The notes beneath the pieces were generated by a model. It was not told where the DNA came from and ran no database searches. It saw only the letters and a list, made by a program, of their open reading frames with translations. Source: Phycisphaerae bacterium (GTDB lineage: Bacteria; Planctomycetota; Phycisphaerae; UBA1845). From it: a stretch of 64,000 nt of DNA. The translations under genes and the position numbers were made by a program. Shown here piece by piece: positions 43,206 through 52,245 of the stretch. The stretch spans positions 695,256-759,255 of the forward strand of contig JAJDEB010000023.1 in the NCBI GenBank assembly GCA_029260015.1, given 5' to 3'. Within the stretch, counting starts at the first letter, position 1; every line of letters begins with the position of its first letter.

Positions 43206-45553
43206 TTCAGCAGGTCACCACGACTGAATCCGACCAAACGCTCGACGCCCCCATCGCGCCGGCAGACCACCTCGTAGGCAAATCGTGTCGCCGCGTCGAT
43301 GGTCAGGAGAAAGTCACCGGCGCCGCACTCTATGGTGCCGACCTGTTTCCCAATTCGGCTGAACTGTTCGCCAGCGTCGTTCGCAGCGAACACGCCCACG
43401 CCAACATCGTATCGATCGACGCCACTCAGGCGCTCGAGGTTGCCGGCATACTTGGCGTGTATACCCATGCCGATGTTGGCGGAACGAACATCCACGGCCT
43501 GATTCGCCGCGACCATCCGGCATTGGCGTCGAAGCGGGTTCGATATTTCGGTGACTCCATCGCCGTCGTCGTCGCGAAAACCGAACGCGCCGCCAAGCTC
43601 GGTCGCGACAAGGTAGCCGTTACCTACGAACCGCTCCCCGTCATCGCGACGATGGAACAGGCCATCGCAGAAGGTGCGTGCAAGCTTTATCCCGAAGGCA
43701 ACGTCATGGGCGACAAGCGCATCCGCAAGGGTGACGTCGAGCGTGCCCTTGCCGATTCGCACGTCGTCGTCTCCGACACATTCTTTACGCAAACGGTAGA
43801 CCACGCCTTCCTAGACATCGAAGCCGGTACCGGTCACTGGGACGGGCAAGTACTCACCCTGTATGTTGCCGGCCAATGGGTACATGAAGAACGTCGTTTG
43901 ATCGCTCTCGCCCTAGGCCTGCCCGTCGAGCAAATCCGCATCATTCAGCCAGTCACCGGCGGAGCATTCGGCGGGCGCGAGGACATCAGCATTCAGATCT
44001 ACCTTGGGCTCGCAGCGCTGAAGCACCAAGGCAAAACCATCGCCCTGCGCTACACCAGATCCGAATCAATGCGGGCTCGCCACAAACGCCACGCCTTAAA
44101 AATCGAATCGACATTCGGTGCCAACGCCGACGGCATGCTGACCGCCGCCAAGATTGTGGTCTACAGCGACGAAGGTGCATACGCCTCGACCGGTATCGCC
44201 GTGATGCGAAAAGCGGCCAGCCACGCGACCGGCCCGTACTGCGTGCCCAACGTCGAAGTCGATGTCTACGGTGTTCATACCAATAACAATCCAACGGGTG
44301 CCATGCGCGGATTCGGCGCGTGCCAGATGGCCATCGCCTACGAAGGCATGATGGACCGTGTCGCCCGCGCCCTCGACATGGATCGCGAAACATTCCGCCG
44401 AAAGAATCTGATTCAAAGCGGTGACACCGTCACCACCGGACAACGCATCGATCCGGTCAGCGTTGGGCTATGCTTAACCAAAGCGATCCAGAAATTCAAA
44501 GATCAGCCGTATCCAGGCAGCGACCATCTGCCCGCGCACATCAAACGCGGTTGGGGCATGAGCGCCATCTGCTTTGGGCTGGGGTACGGTGATGGTTTCC
44601 CCGATTGTAGTCGCGCTCGAGTAGAATTATCCGACAGCGGAATCGCCACCGTTTACACCGGCGGTGTTGAGGTCGGACAGGGCCTGCTAAACGCCATGAT
44701 GCAGATTGCTGGCGAAGAGTTGGGCCTACCGTTTGAAAGCATGCGCATCGTCGCGGCTGACACCGAACTTACCGACGAGTCCGGCTCATCCAGTGCCACC
44801 CGCCAAACGTACTTCACTGGCAACGCAGTAAGGATGGCCGCCAGCGAATTGCGCGAGCAAGTCCTCGACATCGCCGGCATCAAACTAAAAGTCCATCCGC
44901 ACGAAATCACTCTGCAACACGGTTGGGCTTATGAAACCAGCAACTCGAACAACCGCGTTCGCATGGAAAAAATCTGCACCGAAGGCCTCACCCGCGGTTA
45001 CAGCCTGAAAGCCACCGCCCTGTTCAAACCGCGCACCATCGTTGAGATTCCCAACACCGGCCAATCGCCCCGCGCGTTTATCACCTACCTGTTTGGCGCT
45101 CACGTCTCGCAGGTTCTCGTCAACATCGAAACGGGTGAAGTCAAAGTCGAAAGACACATCGCCGCACATGATGTCGGCAAAGCAGTGAACCCGCAGTCCG
45201 TTGAAGGGCAAATCGTTGGCGGGGTTGCGCAAGGCCTCGGCATGGCCCTGATGGAAGAAGTCACCTATCGAGACGGGCGCATCATGAACCCCGGACTGAC
45301 CGATTACATCATCCCGACGATCAAAGACTTGCCACCGGTCGAAGCGATCATCGTTGAGCACGACGACCCGGGCGGACCATTTGGCGCTCACGGAGTCGGC
45401 GAGCCGCCACTCATCGGCGCAGTACCAGCGATTCTTTCCGCCATCTACGACGCAACCGGAAAAGCCCCATGCGAACTTCCGATGAGCCCGGAACGAACGT
45501 GGCGTTTGATCAACGAGGTGTGCGAGAACGACCCGCTTAGTAAAGTGTTCTAG
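43202..45553 (+). CDS. Xanthine dehydrogenase family, molybdopterin subunit
   Basis: 783 residues, the catalytic large subunit. It has GGAFGGREDI (molybdopterin contact), AMRGFGACQ and, near the end, GAHGVGEPPLIGA with the Glu that acts as base in this family. The form-I CO dehydrogenase loop with active-site Cys (AYxCSFR) is not present, so it is not a CO dehydrogenase. Hydroxylation of a purine, another N-heterocycle or an aldehyde is possible; the sequence alone does not decide. No Mo-cofactor maturation gene (XdhC/CoxF-like) is next to it, which is unusual. It converges with the VanZ-like gene, four bases apart. Confidence 0.92.
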   Translation: MIQQVTTTESDQTLDAPIAPADHLVGKSCRRVDGQEKVTGAALYGADLFPNSAELFASVVRSEHAHANIVSIDATQALEVAGILGVYTHADVGGTNIHGLIRRDHPALASKRVRYFGDSIAVVVAKTERAAKLGRDKVAVTYEPLPVIATMEQAIAEGACKLYPEGNVMGDKRIRKGDVERALADSHVVVSDTFFTQTVDHAFLDIEAGTGHWDGQVLTLYVAGQWVHEERRLIALALGLPVEQIRIIQPVTGGAFGGREDISIQIYLGLAALKHQGKTIALRYTRSESMRARHKRHALKIESTFGANADGMLTAAKIVVYSDEGAYASTGIAVMRKAASHATGPYCVPNVEVDVYGVHTNNNPTGAMRGFGACQMAIAYEGMMDRVARALDMDRETFRRKNLIQSGDTVTTGQRIDPVSVGLCLTKAIQKFKDQPYPGSDHLPAHIKRGWGMSAICFGLGYGDGFPDCSRARVELSDSGIATVYTGGVEVGQGLLNAMMQIAGEELGLPFESMRIVAADTELTDESGSSSATRQTYFTGNAVRMAASELREQVLDIAGIKLKVHPHEITLQHGWAYETSNSNNRVRMEKICTEGLTRGYSLKATALFKPRTIVEIPNTGQSPRAFITYLFGAHVSQVLVNIETGEVKVERHIAAHDVGKAVNPQSVEGQIVGGVAQGLGMALMEEVTYRDGRIMNPGLTDYIIPTIKDLPPVEAIIVEHDDPGGPFGAHGVGEPPLIGAVPAILSAIYDATGKAPCELPMSPERTWRLINEVCENDPLSKVF

Positions 45554-45557
45554 CCCA

Positions 45558-47207
45558 CTAATGAAGTGGAGGGGCGGTGGTTTCTTCGGGATCCGGAACG
45601 TGCTCTTGCGGCGCGGCGTCAGAATCATCGAACGTGACGTTGAAGATCGGTTGATCCATTCTGCCAACTGCGTACGTCCTGACCATATCGCGAGCAGCGA
45701 CGCCCACCCGGAGCAGCGCCACGCCAGACCACACACCTACGACAGCCAGCAGTATGTCAGTCATCGCCGGTGTGCGCCCGGGCAAAAATACTTGAAGCAC
45801 TTCCAAACTTGCGACCAGAAGTCCAATACCGACAACCGCCCGCCGCATATTTCCCATGCTCTTGCCAAACACTCCGCGACAACGCCACGCGGTCAATGCT
45901 GCACCAAGCAAGGCGAATCGCATGAACTTTGCCAACATGTCTTCAACCGCCAGCGGCAAGCGGGCTTTCTGATACGATCTGAAAGGCAGCAACTCGACTT
46001 CACCGAGTTGGCTGCGAATTTGCGATGGCGCAGTCGCAAACTGAAACGGTACCAATTCACGTGCAATCACAACAACTAGAAGCCCGATGCACGCGGTCTT
46101 CAACAGGATTTCCCGTCCCGAAGTTTCAGCACTTGCTCGCTGTGCAACCTGCGCCCACGTCAGCGCGCATCGATCGGCTATCATGATTCCAATACCTGCG
46201 CCGACTAACGCCATCAGAATATCGGTGGTGTCAAATGACCTCGACAAGACGAACAGTTGCGCACCGGAAGAAAACATCGTCAGGAGCAAACATGCCTGGA
46301 ACGTCCAAAGTGTCCGTCGCCGGCCAACGACCTTGCAATGGTTTTTGAGGTAGTGGCAAATTAGCATCGCCAGCAATCCATAACCACCAACCGTAACAAC
46401 ATGGTCGATGTTTCGTTGCCAGCGATCGGTACTACGCCGAGATTCCGAACGGCCATCAACGTCACCGTGGGTATTGGTGATCGCCGAACTGAGCCGAGCA
46501 TCGTTGGAAAATGGAATCAAATGAGATTCCGTCACCGATCGGTAAACCAGATTCGGCGCAAACGTCAAATCAAAGGGCGACGCTGCCGCCAGAAACAAAA
46601 ACACAACACAGAACTGCGCCATAACGGCTGACGGCCGCTCAATGACGCTTTCGCGCCAACGGCGACTGACCGACCAGACCGCATCTCTAAACACAAAGCC
46701 AGCCGACCGAACGATTGTCACCAGAACGACGCCGGCCAGCCCGCCCATCAGATTCGCGCCAAAGTCAGCCGCCGACGAAATGCGCTTGATCGACAAGAGC
46801 TGCGTCACTTCGATGCCGTAGGTCAACACCGAACATGCCAGCATGCTCACAATGAGCGAGAGGATGGGCCGCCAACCACGCTTCCACAATGTCGCCCTCA
46901 CCAGCGCGCCCAATGGTAAAAATAAAGCCACATTCGACGCGATGTCTGCCCAATGAGACGATTCTACCGGCAATCCAAACCACCACTGCCCACCAAACGG
47001 CGGTGCCTGCAGCGAAAGATCAAAAGGAACCAATCCGCCCCACAGCACGACCAAAGCGTAAACCGCTGTCAGCAATTCCAGGATGTTTCGCCGAAGCCAA
47101 AGCAACTCGCGACACCTTATTTCTAGTTCCGTATACCTGCATACAACGACCGCGCGGACGCCATCTGCTTCAGATATCGGGTCGCCCGCTGACCGGCTGA
47201 GGTTCAT
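45558..47207 (-). CDS. Tandem VanZ-like membrane protein
   Basis: 549 residues with about ten membrane spans in two VanZ-like halves. The first contains VPFDLSL...ADIASNVALFLPLGALV and YGIEVTQLLSIKRISSAADFGANLMGG. The second contains LVPFQFAT...DMLAKFMRFALLGA and LEVLQVFLPGRTPAMTDILLAVVG. Both carry the VanZ E.xQ......R...D pattern. VanZ gives low-level teicoplanin resistance in enterococci, but most bacterial VanZ-like proteins have no known role beyond the envelope. It is divergent from the PMT-like gene. Confidence 0.8.
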   Translation of the reverse strand: MNLSRSAGDPISEADGVRAVVVCRYTELEIRCRELLWLRRNILELLTAVYALVVLWGGLVPFDLSLQAPPFGGQWWFGLPVESSHWADIASNVALFLPLGALVRATLWKRGWRPILSLIVSMLACSVLTYGIEVTQLLSIKRISSAADFGANLMGGLAGVVLVTIVRSAGFVFRDAVWSVSRRWRESVIERPSAVMAQFCVVFLFLAAASPFDLTFAPNLVYRSVTESHLIPFSNDARLSSAITNTHGDVDGRSESRRSTDRWQRNIDHVVTVGGYGLLAMLICHYLKNHCKVVGRRRTLWTFQACLLLTMFSSGAQLFVLSRSFDTTDILMALVGAGIGIMIADRCALTWAQVAQRASAETSGREILLKTACIGLLVVVIARELVPFQFATAPSQIRSQLGEVELLPFRSYQKARLPLAVEDMLAKFMRFALLGAALTAWRCRGVFGKSMGNMRRAVVGIGLLVASLEVLQVFLPGRTPAMTDILLAVVGVWSGVALLRVGVAARDMVRTYAVGRMDQPIFNVTFDDSDAAPQEHVPDPEETTAPPLH

Positions 47208-47266
47208 TTCGCCCTAACCTATTCGTTGCAATAACCCATCAGATTATTGGGCGATGGCGTGAATCT

Positions 47267-48502
47267 ATGTCGCGTCTTGCCGCCGATAACCAATCGCGTA
47301 TCCTTCGCCGGATGCAACACCAGAAAAACACCTGCACCAAGATATGGTTGACCCTCCTGGCGATTCTCTACATCACCATCGCTGCGACTGGTTTTGAATG
47401 GAGATTGCACGACTCGCCCGACTCAAACGGCGGCGGTGGAATGTTCTCGTATCCCGTCGCTTTTCTTCATCATATTGCCGCTATGTTTGGTGCAACCTCT
47501 GACTTGACGCTCCACAAAATCGCCCGAGCCTACGCAGCCACATGGGGGCTCGTTGGAATCGCCCTGATGTTCGCAGTCGGTAGGCGCCTTGGCGGTGCTT
47601 GGACGGGCTTGCTGTCGGCGACGCTATTTGTGTTGCTGCCAGTGGTCGTTTGTGCTTCGCATGACGGCTCACCGCGATTGCCAGTGGCTGTTGCAATCCT
47701 GTTCGCTGTTTGGTTTACCATGCGGGCATTGGATCGGCAGAAGTTTCGCGACTGGATTGGCATGTTCGTTTCGTGCGGAGCCTGCGTCGCCATGTCGCTT
47801 GGGGCGATGCCGATTCTTCTACTCATCCCCGTGGCGATCGGTCTGCATTGTCGCCATCAACACCTTCGACAAGTCCACGAACTTCCGACATGTTCCAACC
47901 GTCACGTTGACTACCGCCCGGTTTTCCTGAGAGCGTCTGGCGGAGGGTTGCTCGTAGCCGGTCTCGTGTTTGCACTGACCAATCCGGGCATCGTCCGTGG
48001 AATTTTCACCGGTGATTCCAACAATAACTTCGGTGACTCGTTATCAATCGCGAACGTCGTCACAGTCCCGCAACGATTGATTCCATTCGCGATGTTTTCG
48101 ATCGATGGCGCAACCATTCCCGTTTTGATCCTGGGTTTCATTGCTGCAATTATAGCTATCACCACCAAGCGACACGCGTTTACTCCAGTACTCGTTTGTG
48201 CGGGGCTGGTTTCGATTGAAATTCTTCTGATCGACAGTAGCCGCTCAGTCGCTTACGAACGTTACACCATCTTCTACCAGCTCGCCTTGAGCCTCGGAAG
48301 TGCCTGGCTGATTGTTTGGATCGCACAGAAAATCAAGCCGCTTGGACTCATTCTGGGGTTCGGAATCTGCGCGTGGTGTGGCGTTCTGTCCGCTGAACTC
48401 TTGCAGGATTTCCGAATCGACGCGGGCGCGGTTATGGATTCTGTTCGATCTGAGCATCCGTCTGTGAACTCTTCTGGGAACCCAACTGGGAATCGTCCAT
48501 GA
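47267..48502 (+). CDS. Polytopic membrane protein, PMT/ArnT-like glycosyltransferase
   Basis: 411 residues, about nine membrane helices. The first periplasmic loop contains RLHDSPDSNGGGG after helix 1, with an Asp in the place of the catalytic Asp of GT-C enzymes, and ARAYAATWGLVGIALMFAVGRRLGG resembles the following conserved helices. I read it as a divergent GT-C (PMT/ArnT-type) enzyme using polyprenyl-linked sugars. It is shorter than usual and lacks a C-terminal periplasmic domain, so this is tentative. Its last 71 bases overlap the 3' end of the opposite O-antigen-ligase-like gene. Confidence 0.55.
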   Translation: MSRLAADNQSRILRRMQHQKNTCTKIWLTLLAILYITIAATGFEWRLHDSPDSNGGGGMFSYPVAFLHHIAAMFGATSDLTLHKIARAYAATWGLVGIALMFAVGRRLGGAWTGLLSATLFVLLPVVVCASHDGSPRLPVAVAILFAVWFTMRALDRQKFRDWIGMFVSCGACVAMSLGAMPILLLIPVAIGLHCRHQHLRQVHELPTCSNRHVDYRPVFLRASGGGLLVAGLVFALTNPGIVRGIFTGDSNNNFGDSLSIANVVTVPQRLIPFAMFSIDGATIPVLILGFIAAIIAITTKRHAFTPVLVCAGLVSIEILLIDSSRSVAYERYTIFYQLALSLGSAWLIVWIAQKIKPLGLILGFGICAWCGVLSAELLQDFRIDAGAVMDSVRSEHPSVNSSGNPTGNRP

Positions 48503-51500
48503 CTTCGGATGGCGACCCCGGTTCGATTGGGCCCGGCGAAGTCACTTCCGGTGTCGCACCTGTCGGGGCAGCGATTCCCAACTGCATTTCGATTTGGGCG
48601 CGCATTCTCGAAATCGACAGGCTGTTCGGCATGGATTCAAACGCCCGCACAACGATTGAATAAATATCCTGTGGCCCACCACCATTCTCGATTGCATGAT
48701 TGATGCGCTCGATTGTCCGGGATTCGTCACCCACAAGAATGGCTATGTCTGCCGCAAGGAACCAATTCGTCGCCGACTCCGAATCGAGCGCCAAGGCTCG
48801 CTGACTCCATCCGTTCAGCTTGTATGGAATTCGATCATACGCCCGTCCCAAAACACTGTATGCCATCTTCGCATAACGGTTCGCCAACTCGCGATCCAGT
48901 TGTTTCGCATCGGCACTGGGCATTTGTTCCGCCAACCGGTCCCGCACAAAATCTTCGTGTTCCGCAGCGAGATGATAGGCCATGATTCGTTCGCGAAGGC
49001 GACCGATGAGAACTCTGCCGTCCCTGGAAGCGGGCGCTCTTTGAAGCGACATCTCAGCTGCTTTGATGGCCGGTTGGGGAGTCTCGGGACTCGCTAAGAA
49101 CAGCGCGTCTGCCAACTCGGCGTAACACCCCGCGTAGGCAAGTGGTGGAACACGCAACTCCGCCTCGACCGCCTCGTCGTACAAACCGATCGCCGCTTTC
49201 AAATGCGATACCGCGTCTTCAAGTTGCTCCTGCACATAAGCGGCCACCGCGCCGATCCGTAAAATCTCGGGCGACCAATTTTCGAGACGTTTTGCCACGT
49301 CCATCTCAGCGTCAAATGTGAGCATTTCCTGATCGATGCGAGCGAGCACTTGCGACTTTATTTCCGGGTTAGCCATCAAGACACCGACCGCCTGAACGTA
49401 TTGGTCGGTCACGATGCCCATTCGGAGCGGTCGGGCCAATACCTCAACCGCCGTCGCCACTTCAAGGCGTCCGACAGAGGCAATAACAAACTTAGTCGCC
49501 AACTCTGTTTCAAACGGCTGACGTTCGAGCTGCGCGCCGAGCGCGTTGGCGGCCAATATGCCTTCTTCAATGACGTCGTTCGCCCTACCGTCGATTTCGG
49601 CGAAGACAGCGCGAAGCGTTCGGAGCTTGTATTCAAGCATTCCGATGCCCATCTTGCTGCTCACGATCGACTGAGTGAATTCGAGGTCAGCTGTGGATTG
49701 CTTGAGAAGTTCTTCACACTTTTCCCGATCAGATGCCAAGTGTTGCTCAAGACCCGGATCGATACGCTGCGAACTCCCCCTGATGCGCAATCGCCTGACG
49801 TATTGAACTTGAAGCTGCTCCGCGACATAAAGCTGCGATGCAAGTTTCTGTATCAACGCAACCAGCTTGCGCTGCGGACGCAATCGATATTCGTAAGACG
49901 TTCGAGAAAGATCAGCCGCTTTTTGCCAATCGCTCTCTGCAAGTTTTTGTCCGAGGTCATTGAGCGCTCGAGCCGCAACAAAATCGCGCCGCGAATATTC
50001 CAGCGCACCAAACCCGAATACGAAACCCAACACCAACCCCGCCCAGACAATCCACTTCTGTCGGACCATGTGCGCAACAACAGCATCCGGAAACGGGCGC
50101 GCCAATGCCCAAACCAGTCCCAACACGGTGTAAAAAACAAATGGCAATCCGGAAATCTGCAATCCCACACTGAAACATTCCTCGGCGATCAGCGCGGCAA
50201 GCGCAGCGCTCACCCCGATCAGCATCCACCGGGGTACAGAGTCGGAAATATCGGGAATGGCATTGGTCCCGCCATAGACCGCAAGGAACAACGACCCCAT
50301 CAGCAACACCAGTCCGATCCCGCCAAGATCGCTGGCCACCTCCAACCACTCTCCATGCGCATGGCTGACCCTGTTGCCCAGCGGCACCGGATCTTTCAGT
50401 ACATCTTGAGCAGCCAATCCGTCGGCGAGCAGCGCGTATCCACCCAAGCCATGCCCCACAAGCGGCCGCTCGCCAAACAACTCCATCGCATAATCCCAGG
50501 CGTAGATTCGAAATCGCATCGACTCGCTTCGGCCCGACACCGTTGTCGCATCGCGCTGGTTGAAAAAATAGATCGCCACCACCGCGATTCCGATCACGCC
50601 CATGACCGCCGCGACCATCTTCACATCGCGCCCACCCGCGAAGGCTGCCAACGCAATCAACCCCAGCACCAACCCGATCTTTGGACCGCGCGAATCCGTC
50701 AGGTAAAATGCTGCGATCATCACAGCCGCCGCAACCACGAATATCAAAACAAATGTCACACCCCGCGCGACCCGATGATCTCGCACAGCATTAAACCCCT
50801 GCGCAATAAACGCAGCCGCTATCAGAATCCCTGGAATCAAACAAGCTGCCAGGAACAGCGCGTTACCGATTGGATACGCTGCGCGGTGAATTGAGTTGCG
50901 CTCAAACCAATACCAGCAAGCCACGCCGGCCGTCACCGTCAACACACCAACCAAACAGTAACCCGAGATCACCGCTGCCCGACGATTCAAAATGATCGAG
51001 AGCGCGAATGACCAAAGCACATTGATCCCGAGAATGATCGCCCCACCCAGCGCAAACGATGGCGCATTGGACCAAAACGTCGCCGCAAGCGCCCATGCCA
51101 CATAGAGAAGCATCAAAACCTGCGAGGCGAGTATCGGATCAATGTGCTTTTTCTTCGGGCGGGAATGTTCCGATTCCTCGGTGTCTTCCGCACTATTCTC
51201 GTCAACTTCGATCACCGCATCGTCGCCAGCGTCTTCACTGCGACTTCGCACGCGAAAGAACACGCCGATCACCGCGACGATGATCCCAAGGCCAGCCGCT
51301 GTTCCCGCCACCAATGACTTGATCGCCACACCATTGGGGGTTGGCTGGGTGAATTGCAGGTCGAGGATTTCGACAACCGCAAGCAATAGCGAATCGGACG
51401 GCCAAGCATTGGCACCATCGGGCAACACGACGGACTTGCCCGCGCTGGTCAGTAAACAATTACCCGCCAACGCCAGCAGCAAGAGTGCCAGCATCACGAT

Positions 51501-51551
51501 GTGTACGGGCTTAAATTCGTTGGGATTAACGATTCGAATCAAACGTGTCAT
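48432..51551 (-). CDS. O-antigen-ligase-like membrane protein with large TPR domain
   Basis: 1039 residues. The N-terminal ~500 hold about 12 membrane helices. An acidic, charged loop (about 105-140) lies between the first helices. A Wzy_C/WaaL signature follows: RFRIYAWDYAMELFGERPLVGHGLGGY, then HAHGEWLEVASDLGGIGL with the conserved His. Residues about 520-1000 are helical repeats of TPR type. The tail is Pro/Gly/Ser/Gln-rich. It probably joins or polymerises envelope glycans at the periplasmic face, with the TPR part recruiting partners. A similar ligase-TPR layout is common in large-genome bacteria. Confidence 0.82.
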   Translation of the reverse strand: MTRLIRIVNPNEFKPVHIVMLALLLLALAGNCLLTSAGKSVVLPDGANAWPSDSLLLAVVEILDLQFTQPTPNGVAIKSLVAGTAAGLGIIVAVIGVFFRVRSRSEDAGDDAVIEVDENSAEDTEESEHSRPKKKHIDPILASQVLMLLYVAWALAATFWSNAPSFALGGAIILGINVLWSFALSIILNRRAAVISGYCLVGVLTVTAGVACWYWFERNSIHRAAYPIGNALFLAACLIPGILIAAAFIAQGFNAVRDHRVARGVTFVLIFVVAAAVMIAAFYLTDSRGPKIGLVLGLIALAAFAGGRDVKMVAAVMGVIGIAVVAIYFFNQRDATTVSGRSESMRFRIYAWDYAMELFGERPLVGHGLGGYALLADGLAAQDVLKDPVPLGNRVSHAHGEWLEVASDLGGIGLVLLMGSLFLAVYGGTNAIPDISDSVPRWMLIGVSAALAALIAEECFSVGLQISGLPFVFYTVLGLVWALARPFPDAVVAHMVRQKWIVWAGLVLGFVFGFGALEYSRRDFVAARALNDLGQKLAESDWQKAADLSRTSYEYRLRPQRKLVALIQKLASQLYVAEQLQVQYVRRLRIRGSSQRIDPGLEQHLASDREKCEELLKQSTADLEFTQSIVSSKMGIGMLEYKLRTLRAVFAEIDGRANDVIEEGILAANALGAQLERQPFETELATKFVIASVGRLEVATAVEVLARPLRMGIVTDQYVQAVGVLMANPEIKSQVLARIDQEMLTFDAEMDVAKRLENWSPEILRIGAVAAYVQEQLEDAVSHLKAAIGLYDEAVEAELRVPPLAYAGCYAELADALFLASPETPQPAIKAAEMSLQRAPASRDGRVLIGRLRERIMAYHLAAEHEDFVRDRLAEQMPSADAKQLDRELANRYAKMAYSVLGRAYDRIPYKLNGWSQRALALDSESATNWFLAADIAILVGDESRTIERINHAIENGGGPQDIYSIVVRAFESMPNSLSISRMRAQIEMQLGIAAPTGATPEVTSPGPIEPGSPSEVMDDSQLGSQKSSQTDAQIEQNP

Positions 51552-51603
51552 AAAATCATTCTACGATTAATTGAAACAAAGAGATTTCTCAGCGACTAGC
51601 CAT

Positions 51604-52149
51604 CTACGATTTTGGTGCAATCCAGATGATGTTGGCCACGCCACTTCGATGGTTGGCCCCCAACGCGTAGGCAAACAACAAATCGCTGAGTCGGTTCAGA
51701 TAGATGATGGCCGTGCTCGAAACTGCCGATTGCGAAGCCAGGCTTACGACTTCGCGCTCCGCCCGCCGACACACCGTCCGCGCCACATGAAACCTCGCAG
51801 CCAACTCAGCCCCGCCGGGAAGAACAAAATTCTTGAGCGGCTCGACTTCTGCCATCAACGCATCCAGTTGCGATTCCAACCTTGGCACCGCATCGGGCTG
51901 AAGTGAAAGCATCTTCTCATCACCATCGGCTGTCGCAAGTTCCGTTCCCAACACAAACAGATCACTTTGGATGGTTTGAAGTTCGTCGCTCCACTCCTCG
52001 ACATCGCACGCAACCACTGCCAACCCGATCGCGGCATTGAGTTCATCCACCGCTCCGTAACAAGCGACCCGGGCGTGATCTTTCGACACGCGCTTGCCAC
52101 CGATCAAACCAGTTTGGCCGTCATCGCCCGTCTTAGTATAAATCTTCAT
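51604..52149 (-). CDS. cobO: PduO-type cob(I)alamin adenosyltransferase
   Basis: 181 residues. It transfers adenosyl from ATP to cob(I)alamin, giving adenosylcobalamin. It begins MKIYTKTGDDGQTGLIGGKR, the ATP-binding signature of the PduO group, followed by CYGAVDELNAAIG, RRAERE and YLNRLSDLLFAYA, which form the five-helix bundle. (The symbol cobO is used loosely; the fold is PduO, unlike the E. coli BtuR type.) I chose ATG 52149; the open frame extends upstream through a palindromic repeat and is not coding there. It would supply the cofactor of the acyl-CoA mutase at 37.4-40.1 kb. Confidence 0.92.
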   Translation of the reverse strand: MKIYTKTGDDGQTGLIGGKRVSKDHARVACYGAVDELNAAIGLAVVACDVEEWSDELQTIQSDLFVLGTELATADGDEKMLSLQPDAVPRLESQLDALMAEVEPLKNFVLPGGAELAARFHVARTVCRRAEREVVSLASQSAVSSTAIIYLNRLSDLLFAYALGANHRSGVANIIWIAPKS

Positions 52150-52165
52150 AAGTGTACCCACCAAC

Positions 52166-52188
52166 GTGCCACTGCTCTGTGAGCAGTG
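52166..52188. repeat. Palindromic repeat, family A (single arm)
   Basis: GTGCCACTGCTCTGTGAGCA and on, equal over its first 21 bases to the left arm at 8234-8254 and folding into one 8-bp hairpin with a 3-base loop. It lies 17 bases upstream of the adenosyltransferase start. Confidence 0.8.
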
Positions 52189-52245
52189 CGATTCTGCCAG
52201 CACCGCAAAAACCATTATAGCGCATCACTGCGCAAGCGAAAATCG

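Noticed and set aside
43202..45553. Carbon monoxide dehydrogenase large subunit
   Set aside because: The active-site loop with Cys typical of form-I CoxL is absent.
49350..50894. 514-residue plus-strand open frame opposite the ligase/TPR gene
   Set aside because: It is a mirror frame of a well-supported gene, with Arg/His/Gln bias and no domain.
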